NCBI GenBank assembly: GCA_034437315.1
Contig: DAOTUC010000124.1
Span: 1 to 37,252, forward strand
Reading direction: 5' to 3'
DNA length: 37,252 nt
Source of the DNA: DSAR01 sp034437315
Lineage (GTDB): Bacteria; Chloroflexota; Anaerolineae; B4-G1
Part shown: positions 23,412-31,431 of the stretch, piece after piece
Position numbering within the stretch: position 1 is the stretch's first letter
How the letters are laid out: each line of letters begins with the position of its first letter
Translations under genes and position numbers: made by a program
Notes under the pieces: generated by a model
The model's input: only the letters and a program-made list of their open reading frames with translations
Told to the model about the DNA's origin: nothing
Database searches by the model: none

Positions 23412-23951
23412 TCATACATCGCCCAGTACTCGTTCACCCCGCCCCAAGCTTCTGACGATCAACTGACCGTTTGCAATATGCAGTTTCACCGTCCGCCCAA
23501 TCTGGCCCCCCGTATCTTGGGCGTCCACCTTCAGCCCCAACCCGCTCAGGGCGCTCTCAGCCGCCAACACATTTCGTTCGCCGATTTTCAAGCGGTCGCC
23601 ATCAAAGCCCGGCGCGGAAAGCACCTGCGCCCCGCCGCACAGGCGCACGATCAACCGGCTGCGCCTCCCGCCGAGCGCCGAAATTTCTTCGATCAACATC
23701 GGCACGCCTTGGTCGACGAACTTGGCCTTCCGTGTGGACGCGCCCCTCTTGCTCTTGCCCCTGGTTATCGGGTTTGACGCTTGAGGCAGAAGAGCGTGCA
23801 ACATACCGCCTACGCGGGCAATTGGGTCGTACACACAGACGGCCACACAAGACCCCAGACCATAAGCGACTAATATGTCGTCAGCGTTATCGCTGACAAT
23901 TATCTCGCTGATCGGCACAGCCAGCACATTTTCAGCCACATCATCCCCCAC
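23412..23951 (-). CDS. cheD: CheD, receptor glutamine deamidase
   Basis: Protein of 179 residues. The catalytic Cys35 lies in YGLGSCVAVCVYD, His52 in GGMLHALLP, and the Thr/Lys segment in STRKAKFVDQGV; LCGGAQVL and IGERNVLAAE are also typical. CheD deamidates receptor glutamines and, in Bacillus-type systems, binds CheC. The cheC stop lies one base upstream, matching that partnership. The N-terminus is about 10 residues longer than the minimum family start. Confidence 0.9.
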   Translation of the reverse strand: MGDDVAENVLAVPISEIIVSDNADDILVAYGLGSCVAVCVYDPIARVGGMLHALLPQASNPITRGKSKRGASTRKAKFVDQGVPMLIEEISALGGRRSRLIVRLCGGAQVLSAPGFDGDRLKIGERNVLAAESALSGLGLKVDAQDTGGQIGRTVKLHIANGQLIVRSLGRGERVLGDV

Positions 23952-23952
23952 G

Positions 23953-24561
23953 TCAAGATTCTAAATCGTGCAACGATGGATCGGGCAAGATCCAAAACCG
24001 CCCATCGACGACTTTAGATTGGTCGTAAAATGCTGTCTCGATGATCAGCAAATCGTCGCGCACCGCCGCCACCGGCGCCACAACGACGTTCAGGATCGCG
24101 CCCAACATGTCCACCATGACCGCCGGAGGGGACGGCCTCAACAAATCCGGCACGTCATCGAAGGAAGCGACGCCGTTGAGGAAGTAGGACAGGGTCATAT
24201 TCCCCAGTTCAGAAAGCGCCGAGCGCTCTATCACGCCCAGTTGGGTCGAGACGCCGGGTTGATTGCCCAACATCAGATCGGCCAGGTTCAATGCGCTGCT
24301 CATCGACAGGATCAAAATCGCCTGCCCGCGCAACCCGCCGCCGATGACGAGATAGACGCCTACCATCTTTTCCTCCGGGCCGCCGGCGCGCGTCGGCACC
24401 ATGGCGATGGGCACCCGATCCACCAAGGGGAAGTCGTTGCGGATAGCTCTACCGGTCGCTTCCGACAAACCGGTCGCCACCCGCCACATGACTTTGTTAA
24501 GCCGCGCCGACGAACGCGGATCGCTGACTAAGCTCCGCCAGATTGCTCGTTGGTCTTTCAT
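23953..24561 (-). CDS. cheC: CheC-family CheY-P phosphatase with one degenerate site
   Basis: Protein of 202 residues. The first S/D-x3-E-x2-N phosphatase signature is intact (SALSELGN in IERSALSELGNMTLSYF). The second reads DMLGAILN, with Ala where Glu is expected. It may therefore have one active site, unlike two-site Bacillus CheC. The N-terminal half starts MKDQRAIWRSL and is longer than the minimal family. Its ATG overlaps the cheA stop by four bases (ATGA), with AGGAGAT upstream. It likely dephosphorylates CheY-P and pairs with CheD. Confidence 0.8.
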   Translation of the reverse strand: MKDQRAIWRSLVSDPRSSARLNKVMWRVATGLSEATGRAIRNDFPLVDRVPIAMVPTRAGGPEEKMVGVYLVIGGGLRGQAILILSMSSALNLADLMLGNQPGVSTQLGVIERSALSELGNMTLSYFLNGVASFDDVPDLLRPSPPAVMVDMLGAILNVVVAPVAAVRDDLLIIETAFYDQSKVVDGRFWILPDPSLHDLES

Positions 24562-26669
24562 AATACATCTCCTGATATCCCCCCGCCCTTCATTTTCGTT
24601 GCAGCGCTGATCAACCCGGGAATGTCCATAATCAAGGCGATTCGTCCATCCCCCATAATTGTGCAGCCCGATATACCACTCACGCTGCCGATAAACGGCC
24701 CCAGGGACTTGATCACGATCTCTTGCTTGCCGATCAACTCATCAATTAGCAAGCCTACCCGCAAGCGCCCCCAACTGACGACGACGACCGCCCCCTGATC
24801 GCCAGGAGCCGGCTCCGCTATTCGCCGATGGCGGAAAAAATCGCGCAAATTGATCAACGGCAAGACCTGGTCGCGCCATTGGATGACGGCCTTACCTCTA
24901 ATGTGATCAATCCGCATCCCCTTCAGGTACAACGATTCGACGATGCCCGACAGCGGAATCGCATAGACATCACCGCTCAACGCCACTAACATCGCCTGTA
25001 CAATCGCCAGCGTCAACGGCAGCGTGATCCGGAAGGTCGTTCCTTCTCCGACCTCGCTTTCCACCACCACCGAACCGCTGAGCCGTTTGATGTTAGTCCG
25101 CACGACGTCCAGGCCTACACCGCGCCCAGAGACATCGGTGACTTGATCGGCGGTCGAAAGGTTGGGCTGGAAGATCAGGTTGACGGCCGCTTCGTCGTCC
25201 AACTGGGCCGCTTCCTCCTCGGTCAGGAGGCCGCGCTTGACGGCGGTGCGCCGGATTTCGTCGGGGTCGATGCCGCGCCCGTTGTCCTTCACCGTGACCA
25301 CGATGTGACCTTCCTCGTGGGAGGCGGTGAGCCACACGGCGCCGGTCGGAGGCTTGCCGGCCGCGATTCGATCCTGGGAGGATTCGATCCCATGATCGAC
25401 CGCGTTCCGTAACAGGTGAATCAGAGGATCATTGATCACCTCGATGACCGAACGGTCCAATTCGGTCGCCTCTCCCTCGATGATCAGATTGACGTTTTTT
25501 TCACTGGCGCGGGCCACGTCGCGTATCAAGCGGGGAAATTTACGGAAGAGATGGTTGATGGGCAACATACGGGCGGCCATCACCTCTTCCTGCAATCGAT
25601 CCACCACCCGCTCGAAATGGGTCGTCATCTCGCTCAAAGCGCCGAAGGCGCCGTCCTTCTCGCGCCGGGAGTGGAGGGTGTCGCGGATCTGAACCAGGCG
25701 GGTGCGATCGGTGACCAGTTCGCCCACCAAGTTCATCAGCGCATCCAGGCGCTCGACGCTGATGCCCACGGTTTGCTCAGAGATGTCCCGTCTTGCGCCG
25801 TCGGTGTTCAACTGGCTAACCATCGACGCATCATCGTCGGTCGCTTGCGCTTCTTCCAACGCGCCAGACGGCGCGTCCTCAAGCGACGCTGCGCCGCCGC
25901 CAACCGGGCCGCCGGCCCCTTTGTATGGCCGTATCCGAAACTCGGCCAGGTCGCTCACGTCTTCCAGGTTTTCTTCAATCACGTCGCTGTTTTCGCGCGT
26001 CGCGAGGATCAACCACATATGCCCGCTGTGTTGCCCATTGGTCAAATCGACCTGCGTCGGTCGCTGAGCCACGATTTCCCCCAGTTCCGCCAACCTCATC
26101 GAAGCCTGTAAGAGGCGCGCGCCCTGGGCGAATGCGTTCGCGCGGGTCGTGATCTCGATTTCCAGCACAGCGACTCCCTGATCGATCTGCTCCCTGATCT
26201 GCTCCGTCTGCTCCGGCGAGAGCAATACCGTCTTGATAGGATCCGGCGCTTGATCCACCAGATCGTCCATCCCACCCTCTACCAAGAAGCGCAAACGCGC
26301 CAGGGAAGCGTCGACGTCTATCCCAGACGGCTCACGGGTGATCACCTCATCTCGCATCGCTTTCAACACATCGACCGCGACGAGCAATTCGTCGGTTCCC
26401 TTCTGGTTGAGCGCCAACTCTCCATCCCGCATCGCGTCAAAGATGGTCTCCAACGTGTGCAGCATTTCCGCCATCTGGTGATGACCGACGGTGGCGGCCA
26501 CAGCTTTGACCGTGTGTGCAGCTCGAAACGCGGCGTTGAGGATGTCGGCGTCAGCCGTCTGTTCTAATTTCAGAATCCCCGACTCTAGCGCCTGTAAATT
26601 TTCGTTGACGTCCTGGAGAAATATCTCCAGCTCGTCCGCCTCAATTTCGAAAGATAGCGATTTATCCAT
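24558..26669 (-). CDS. cheA: CheA, chemotaxis histidine kinase
   Basis: Protein of 703 residues with the full CheA layout. P1 Hpt (1-110) has His52 in FRAAHTVKAVAATVG; the usual HT-x-KG glycine is Ala here. A P2-like region (about 150-245) and an acidic, Gly-rich linker follow. P3 dimerisation (about 290-360) starts VERLDALMNLVGELVTDR. The P4 kinase domain has HLLRNAVDHGIE, VKDNGRGIDP and GRGVGLDVV. The C-terminal P5 CheW-like domain ends the protein. It is preceded by 143 bp after cheW that hold a heptamer tract supplying GGGGAAT before the ATG. It phosphorylates CheY and CheB in complex with CheW and receptors. Confidence 0.94.
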   Translation of the reverse strand: MDKSLSFEIEADELEIFLQDVNENLQALESGILKLEQTADADILNAAFRAAHTVKAVAATVGHHQMAEMLHTLETIFDAMRDGELALNQKGTDELLVAVDVLKAMRDEVITREPSGIDVDASLARLRFLVEGGMDDLVDQAPDPIKTVLLSPEQTEQIREQIDQGVAVLEIEITTRANAFAQGARLLQASMRLAELGEIVAQRPTQVDLTNGQHSGHMWLILATRENSDVIEENLEDVSDLAEFRIRPYKGAGGPVGGGAASLEDAPSGALEEAQATDDDASMVSQLNTDGARRDISEQTVGISVERLDALMNLVGELVTDRTRLVQIRDTLHSRREKDGAFGALSEMTTHFERVVDRLQEEVMAARMLPINHLFRKFPRLIRDVARASEKNVNLIIEGEATELDRSVIEVINDPLIHLLRNAVDHGIESSQDRIAAGKPPTGAVWLTASHEEGHIVVTVKDNGRGIDPDEIRRTAVKRGLLTEEEAAQLDDEAAVNLIFQPNLSTADQVTDVSGRGVGLDVVRTNIKRLSGSVVVESEVGEGTTFRITLPLTLAIVQAMLVALSGDVYAIPLSGIVESLYLKGMRIDHIRGKAVIQWRDQVLPLINLRDFFRHRRIAEPAPGDQGAVVVVSWGRLRVGLLIDELIGKQEIVIKSLGPFIGSVSGISGCTIMGDGRIALIMDIPGLISAATKMKGGGISGDVL

Positions 26670-26673
26670 AAAT

Positions 26674-26702
26674 TATTCCCCACTTCCCACCCTATTTCCC
26701 AC
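26674..26702. repeat. Heptamer-phased tract upstream of cheA
   Basis: On the minus strand the tract reads GTGGGAA, ATAGGGT, GGGAAGT, GGGGAAT, immediately before the cheA start at 26669. The last unit provides the only Shine-Dalgarno-like sequence. The remaining gap up to 26812 shows no clear hairpin or promoter. Confidence 0.45.
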
Positions 26703-26812
26703 GCCAGTCATAGGCCTATTTTTTAAAGTCGGAAGGACCTGATGGATCTTTCCGATCACAAAGCCTGTCGGTAACTACTCAGGGGAGTGGTCGTAATCGG
26801 TCTCTGATTGAT

Positions 26813-27526
26813 CTACCGGCGGTTCATAGACAAAGCGTTCTCCAGGTTAAGTAAGATAATCAACCGATCGCCGGCCGCCTCGGACGCCAGCCCTCCCAGG
26901 TCAACGTTGACATTGACAATGCCCTCGATGAACGCCGCGTCAATCGTGGAGACGAGCGGTGAGGGCGGGCGAATCATGTGTTGATCAACCCGCAACACCT
27001 CGACCACGGCGTCCACGAGCAACCCGATCTTCATTTCGAGCAACTCGGCCACAATGATGCGCGATTCCTTGCCGAGGCTTTGCAAAGGTTGGCCCAACAA
27101 GCGCCGCAGATCGACGACGGGCAACACATCGCCCCGCAGATTCGTGACGCCTTCGACGTAATCGGGTGTGTTGGGCACAGCCGTGATGAGCTGGAGTTTG
27201 ATGATGCTATCCACAATGTGGACATCCAGGCCATAATCTTCGCCTGACAGGCTGAAAATCACCAATTGACGCTGGCGCCCAGTCTCGCTCTCGGATTCAT
27301 CCGACCGTTGCGCCGGTCGAACGACCGCCCGTTCGATCTCTCGTTCGGAAAGGGATGCCACACGCGCTCTCCTCAATCCATCGACGACGTCCTCGACCTT
27401 GATGTCCCCGTCTTCCCGATCGCTCCCGGCGTCAGCCAGCGCCGCCAGCGCCGGATGATCTGGCGCTTCGTCCCGCTGCGAAGACAAATCGTTTAAAACG
27501 GCCTCCCGTTCGTTATTCTGCCCCAT
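26813..27526 (-). CDS. cheW: CheW-like adaptor with long N-terminal extension
   Basis: Protein of 237 residues. The C-terminal 150 form a CheW domain (LVIFSLSGEDYGLDVHIVDS, then VEGVTNLRGDVLPVVDLRRL and GLLVDAVVEVLRV). The first 90 residues are acidic, low in hydrophobics and probably disordered, absent from standard CheW of about 150-165 residues. ATG 27526 is chosen for its strong purine-rich Shine-Dalgarno (GAGGAAGGGAAG); the frame to 27574 is open but unsupported. It is the first gene of the che operon and couples receptors to CheA. Confidence 0.88.
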   Translation of the reverse strand: MGQNNEREAVLNDLSSQRDEAPDHPALAALADAGSDREDGDIKVEDVVDGLRRARVASLSEREIERAVVRPAQRSDESESETGRQRQLVIFSLSGEDYGLDVHIVDSIIKLQLITAVPNTPDYVEGVTNLRGDVLPVVDLRRLLGQPLQSLGKESRIIVAELLEMKIGLLVDAVVEVLRVDQHMIRPPSPLVSTIDAAFIEGIVNVNVDLGGLASEAAGDRLIILLNLENALSMNRR

Positions 27527-27620
27527 CTTCCCTTCCTCTCCTCGCTGAACACATTGACGAGAGATGCAGGACATCCCTCAAGATCGGATCGCATCTCGTG
27601 AGTAACTCCCGCCGTCCCTT

Positions 27621-27649
27621 AGTTTACCACAAGCCAACCACATGTCCAA
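27621..27649 (-). promoter_or_regulatory. Candidate promoter of the che operon
   Basis: On the minus strand TTGGAC (27649-27644) and TAAACT (27626-27621) have a 17-bp spacer. This would start transcription near 27614, about 88 bases before the cheW ATG. Both boxes carry mismatches. Confidence 0.4.
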
Positions 27650-27832
27650 TTGCAACCGCCCGTACCGGAGCGCCAGCATCCTGCTGACGACGCCGCCAAG
27701 ATGACAGCGCTCCCTTCCCGGCTGCTACCTTTTGAGAGGACACACGTAATTAATTCTACAACAAATGCGTGGCGTATAGCGTTTCAACTGTGTTAAGCTG
27801 AAGTTAACGCGCCCTCCCCGCAATTCGGACGT

Positions 27833-27861
27833 TTGACAGCCTGATAGGGCGGCGGTATACT
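27833..27861 (+). promoter_or_regulatory. Promoter of the DUF456 gene
   Basis: TTGACA (27833-27838), a 17-bp spacer and TATACT (27856-27861). It implies a leader of about 124 bases before the TTG start at 27992. Confidence 0.65.
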
Positions 27862-27991
27862 TGCCGAGGGAAAATGTCAACTGGCAAACCCCGCCCAGAT
27901 TAGGCCCTAACCAATGATATCCTTATACGATAGCAAGAATTTACCATCGGCATCTTTATTGGCTCTGGTTCGTCCAAGTTAGGAGAACATC

Positions 27992-28504
27992 TTGATACTT
28001 CCAATGTGGGTCTTCTACCTGAGTTTAGCCGCTATGTTTGTCGGTATACTCGGCATCCTGTTACCAATTGTCCCCGGCGTGGGTTTCATCTGGATCGTCA
28101 TGCTGGTCTACGCTATCGCCGAAAAGTTCGCGACCATCGACCCGATCACGTTCTTCTTCCTCACCGTCCTGGGCGCTATCGGCTTCACGGCTGATTTGTG
28201 GATGACCCAGGTCGGAGCCAAGGCGCGCGGGGCGTCCATCTGGTCGATGCTGGCGGGGCTATTGCTGGGCGTCGTGGGGGCCGCCATTGGCAGCCTGTTT
28301 TTTGGCGTCGGCATCGTCCCCGGCGCCATCCTGGGCGCGTTAGCGGGCATTGTCCTGGTCGAGTTCCACCAGCACCAGGATTGGGACAGGGCCATCAAAG
28401 CCGGCACTGGGTGGCTGATAGGGTGTCTGCTCTCCGAAGGGATCCAATTGATCATCGCCGTTTTGATGATCCTCATCTTCGTCTGGCAGGCGCTGAGAGG
28501 ATAA
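27992..28504 (+). CDS. DUF456-family membrane protein
   Basis: Small polytopic membrane protein of 170 residues. Hydrophobic segments cover about 5-35, 45-65, 78-110 (Gly-rich, LLLGVVGAAIGSLFFG) and 140-168. The N-terminal GILGILLPIVPGVGFIWIVML and the glycine-zipper middle match DUF456 proteins, whose function is unknown. A TTG start at 27992 is preferred because AGGAGA lies five bases upstream; ATG 28004 would be too far from it. The gene is preceded by its own promoter. Confidence 0.75.
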   Translation: MILPMWVFYLSLAAMFVGILGILLPIVPGVGFIWIVMLVYAIAEKFATIDPITFFFLTVLGAIGFTADLWMTQVGAKARGASIWSMLAGLLLGVVGAAIGSLFFGVGIVPGAILGALAGIVLVEFHQHQDWDRAIKAGTGWLIGCLLSEGIQLIIAVLMILIFVWQALRG

Positions 28505-28539
28505 AGGTAAAGCCAGATTAGCCATCGCTGGCGGGCGCC

Positions 28540-28569
28540 TCATCCTCATCCTCATCCTCACCCTCATCC
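28540..28569. repeat. TCATCC hexamer repeat, five copies
   Basis: Five consecutive TCATCC units, the fourth reading TCACCC. The fifth contains the stop codon (minus strand, 28564-28566) of the Nudix gene, so the repeat has reached the 3' end of that gene. Confidence 0.85.
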
Positions 28570-29229
28570 TGAGCGCGCTGCTGCGGAATCTATGACGCCG
28601 TGACATACCAACCGAATAAGCGCCAGAAACTCTGCCAGGATGATAGCGGTCGCCCCCCAGATTTGGAGATCGCCCACAGCGTAAAAAGGGACGTGCAACG
28701 GAACGCCCCGCCAGATCCAATCCTCCTCACGCCGCGTCTTCGGATCCAGCAGAAGCGTCAGGGGGATTTCCAATAAATCGGCGACCTCGTTCGGATCGGG
28801 CCGGAAAATGGGGCGATGGTCGGCATAGGCGACGAAAGGATGCGCCAGGTTATTGCTCGGCAGGATATAGAGCGGCGTGAGAGGGCCGAGTATCTCCAAT
28901 TCGTCGGCGGTCACGCCGATCTCCTCATAAGTTTCGCGCAAGGCGGTCTCCTGGAGCGATCCGTCCCCCGGCTCCCAGCCACCGCCAGGCAGCGAGATTT
29001 GCCCACTGTGATGATTCATGGTCGACGTGCGCGCCGTGAGCGCCAAGTGCAACACGCCTTCAATGGGGTACATCAGCAGGAGAACGCCCGCCTTTCGCGG
29101 TTCGACGTCGGTGGGGAGAGTGAGCGGGCGAGGATGGGGGGCCATCGTGCGCTGGGCATTCAGGCCGGGGCGTGGGCTGTCCATCGCCGCCCGAACATCC
29201 TCAATGCTCGGCCATAGCCTATCTGCCAT
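28564..29229 (-). CDS. Nudix hydrolase, CoA pyrophosphatase type
   Basis: Protein of 221 residues. The CoA-pyrophosphatase signature upstream of the Nudix box is present (LALTARTSTMNHHSGQISLP, 62-81), followed by GGGWEPGDGSLQETALRETY and EEIGV, giving the metal-binding REU-x-EE-x-GU core at 98-106. Such enzymes split CoA or its derivatives to 3',5'-ADP and phosphopantetheine. The ATG follows a G-rich Shine-Dalgarno-like stretch. The last residues and stop lie in a hexamer repeat. The bicupin gene lies 63 bp upstream on the same strand. Confidence 0.85.
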   Translation of the reverse strand: MADRLWPSIEDVRAAMDSPRPGLNAQRTMAPHPRPLTLPTDVEPRKAGVLLLMYPIEGVLHLALTARTSTMNHHSGQISLPGGGWEPGDGSLQETALRETYEEIGVTADELEILGPLTPLYILPSNNLAHPFVAYADHRPIFRPDPNEVADLLEIPLTLLLDPKTRREEDWIWRGVPLHVPFYAVGDLQIWGATAIILAEFLALIRLVCHGVIDSAAARSG

Positions 29230-29292
29230 TCACCCCCCACGTGCGGAGAGGCGACGGATGAAGAAGTCGACGGGGAGACAAGGCAACATCCA

Positions 29293-29970
29293 TCACGCCG
29301 CCACGCCCTCCCGGGTGATCCGCGTCAAAATCGTGTCCTTGGTCGTGCTAAGATGACAAAGCACATCCTTCGGCGCGACAGTCAGGTCGCCCGCGTGCAG
29401 ATGAACCATACTACGCGATGTCTGCACCGTCGCCGTGCCCTCCAGGACCAGGTATAACACATCGTGCTCCGCCGGAGATGGAATCGACCACGTCCCCTCG
29501 CCCCACGCCGCCTGAACCACTGATCCCGCAATGCGGGCCGCGGTCTGGAATTGGAACGGTTTGACCAGCGCCCTGGCAGTCTTGAAGAGGCTAACGCTCT
29601 GGAGCTTCGCCTCTCCGGGGATGCCGTACAGACGGCGGTTCCCATTCTTTCGTTCGGAGGCGAAACCACATCGCAACAGAAGAACGTCGGCCCGCACGCC
29701 CGACCGTGAACGGTGCGCCACCCCTTTCGGCGCCACCACCAACTCACCCGGCTGGAGTTGCACCGTTCCCCACTCACTGTCCAGAAACATCACCCCCCGG
29801 TGCACCCAGAACAACTCATCATGATCCACGTGCCGGTGGCGATCCAGAACCCCTTGACATGCGTAGAGACTGACGATGATGTCTCCCACAATGGCGATAT
29901 TAGCCATCGCGAAAGGCTGGTGCAACTTTCGCGCTATCTCAGATATATTGACTTTCTTTAGATCAATCAT
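29293..29970 (-). CDS. Bicupin-domain protein
   Basis: Protein of 225 residues with two cupin barrels. The first (about 35-95) has HRHVDHDELFWVHRG and LQPGELVVAPKGVAHR, retaining histidines and a glutamate suited to metal binding. The second (about 150-215) has EHDVLYLVLEGTATV and LHAGDLTVAPKDVLCH with fewer ligands. A role in sensing or isomerising a small molecule is possible; none can be assigned. ATG 29970 is six bases from a TATAAT box, so the message is probably leaderless; the open frame to 29997 crosses that box. Confidence 0.75.
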   Translation of the reverse strand: MIDLKKVNISEIARKLHQPFAMANIAIVGDIIVSLYACQGVLDRHRHVDHDELFWVHRGVMFLDSEWGTVQLQPGELVVAPKGVAHRSRSGVRADVLLLRCGFASERKNGNRRLYGIPGEAKLQSVSLFKTARALVKPFQFQTAARIAGSVVQAAWGEGTWSIPSPAEHDVLYLVLEGTATVQTSRSMVHLHAGDLTVAPKDVLCHLSTTKDTILTRITREGVAA

Positions 29971-29976
29971 AAGCGC

Positions 29977-30005
29977 ATTATACTTTGTCGCTCGCAAAGG
30001 AGCAA
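29977..30005 (-). promoter_or_regulatory. Promoter giving a probable leaderless bicupin transcript
   Basis: On the minus strand TTGCTC (30005-30000) and TATAAT (29982-29977) have a 17-bp spacer. Initiation would fall at or next to the ATG at 29970. Confidence 0.5.
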
Positions 30006-30027
30006 GTGGGATTCTCCACCCACACGC

Positions 30028-30056
30028 TTGCCAGCGCCCATTCCCTCAGGTATAAT
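30028..30056 (+). promoter_or_regulatory. Promoter of the nurA-herA operon
   Basis: TTGCCA (30028-30033), a 17-bp spacer and TATAAT (30051-30056). It is divergent from the bicupin promoter. The leader would be about 155 bases and contains degenerate heptamer repeats. Confidence 0.55.
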
Positions 30057-30065
30057 CCAGATCAA

Positions 30066-30166
30066 GAATGATACGAATGTACGAATTTCACGAAAGCCGT
30101 TCCACTTTCTAAGATCCAACGTCAAAGAGCGTTCACATCATTCGGCCATTCGCGAGATTCGTGATC
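30066..30166. repeat. Degenerate heptamer repeats in the nurA leader
   Basis: Two clusters of ACGAAT/ATTCG words in roughly 7-base phase: GATACGAATGTACGAATTTC near 30070-30090 and, inverted, CATTCGGCCATTCGCGAG then ATTCGTGATC near 30138-30166. The opposite orientation would allow base pairing in the leader RNA. Confidence 0.4.
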
Positions 30167-30176
30167 TCAGCCATTT

Positions 30177-30207
30177 TTGACAATGAATCATCCAACCCAT
30201 CTATAAA
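30177..30207 (+). promoter_or_regulatory. Second candidate promoter for nurA
   Basis: TTGACA (30177-30182) and TATAAA (30202-30207) with a 19-bp spacer, ending 12 bases before the nurA ATG. The spacer is longer than optimal, so this is weaker than the upstream promoter. Confidence 0.35.
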
Positions 30208-30219
30208 GGCGCCCGACGC

Positions 30220-31431
30220 ATGCTCGAACTGAGCCAACTCACCCGGCAAATTCAGGCGATGAGCCGCGAGATCGCCGCCCGACGACGTCAGCACGCCGAT
30301 TTGGTCGCCCTGGCGCTCCGCTGGTTGTCCGAATACGCCGACCTGGGCGAGCAACTCCGCCGCCCGGCCCGCGCGTTCCACGCCGCTATCCCCACCGCCG
30401 AAGCGCTTGACCACAGCGTTCCCTTCCCCCCGATCCCTGACCAATTCACCGTCATCGCCGCCGACGGTTCCCAGATCCAGCCCGACCGGCACGGCGCCGC
30501 GCTCTACCACCTGATCAACGTCGGCAGCATCGTCTACCGGCACGGCAGCGGACAGGCGCCGGCGGCCCACAGCCGCCCCACCCTGGGCTACACCGACGAT
30601 GACCTGTACGAGAACGGCCTGCTGGTCGCCGGGAACCTGCTCGACGTGCGGCGCGATCTGGCCGAGATCACCCGCCTGGCCGACCTATGCGCCGACAAAT
30701 CAGCCGCCCCCCAGATCGCCCTGGTCGATGGGACGCTGCTCCTCTGGGTATTGGAAGAACGGAGCGGCGCGCAGGCGGATGAATGGCGGCGGGCCAAGGT
30801 GCTAGCCTACCTCGAACAACTCCAGCGCATCCGCGAGACCGGCGCTGCCGTGGCCGCCTTCACCAGCCGGCCCCGCCGCACCGAGGTGGCCCGGTTGCTC
30901 CATCTGGCCCACGTTTCCGACGCGAGCGGCGACCTGCGCGAGACATCACAAAAGGCTCAACAACAGGCCAACCCATTGGAACGTCTGCCCGATGGCCTGT
31001 TCTTCGGCGCACACCTCCCGCCCGGCGCCCGCTCCGCCCTATTCATCAGCCCGGCTTCGGTCAACCACGACTATTACCGCGCGGCAGGCCACACCATCCA
31101 CTTCTTCTACCTCAATCTGGCCGACGAGGGGCAACCGTCCATCGTGGCCCGGGTCGAAATTCCGGCCTGGGTGGCCGAGTCGCCCGCCCAGTTGGCATTG
31201 GTGCATGGGAGCATCGTGGCCCAGGCCCGCATCGCTGGCGGCTACCCCTACGCCCTGGCGCGGGCCGATGAATTAGCCTTCGTCGGCCGCCGCGAGCGGA
31301 CCGCCTTCGAGGATATGATCGCCACAGCCCTGCTGCGCGAGGGCGTGACCGCGGCGCCTTCGCCCAAGGCCTATTATAAATCGCTGACCCGGGGCGGGCG
31401 CACCGGGTACGGCCGGAGGCGGCGCCGATGA
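30220..31431 (+). CDS. nurA: NurA-domain 5'-3' nuclease
   Basis: Protein of 403 residues with the NurA layout: a helical N-terminus, Asp82 in VIAADGSQI and Asp170 in IALVDGTLLLWVL, both expected metal ligands, then a second half with SVNHDYYRAAG and a basic tail GRRRRR. NurA is a 5'-3' single- and double-strand nuclease that works with the HerA pump in DNA end resection. herA is the fourth gene of this operon, supporting the call. It overlaps the next gene by four bases (ATGA). Confidence 0.86.
   Translation: MLELSQLTRQIQAMSREIAARRRQHADLVALALRWLSEYADLGEQLRRPARAFHAAIPTAEALDHSVPFPPIPDQFTVIAADGSQIQPDRHGAALYHLINVGSIVYRHGSGQAPAAHSRPTLGYTDDDLYENGLLVAGNLLDVRRDLAEITRLADLCADKSAAPQIALVDGTLLLWVLEERSGAQADEWRRAKVLAYLEQLQRIRETGAAVAAFTSRPRRTEVARLLHLAHVSDASGDLRETSQKAQQQANPLERLPDGLFFGAHLPPGARSALFISPASVNHDYYRAAGHTIHFFYLNLADEGQPSIVARVEIPAWVAESPAQLALVHGSIVAQARIAGGYPYALARADELAFVGRRERTAFEDMIATALLREGVTAAPSPKAYYKSLTRGGRTGYGRRRRR

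Larger units (their letters stand above)
27527..27991. other. Intergenic region between divergent cheW and the DUF456 gene
   Basis: This 465-bp stretch has no open frame with family features. It contains a good plus-strand promoter (27833-27861), a weaker minus-strand promoter (27621-27649) and TTAAC words at 27793-27808 arranged as a loose inverted repeat. I see no RNA gene or riboswitch motif I can name. Confidence 0.6.
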
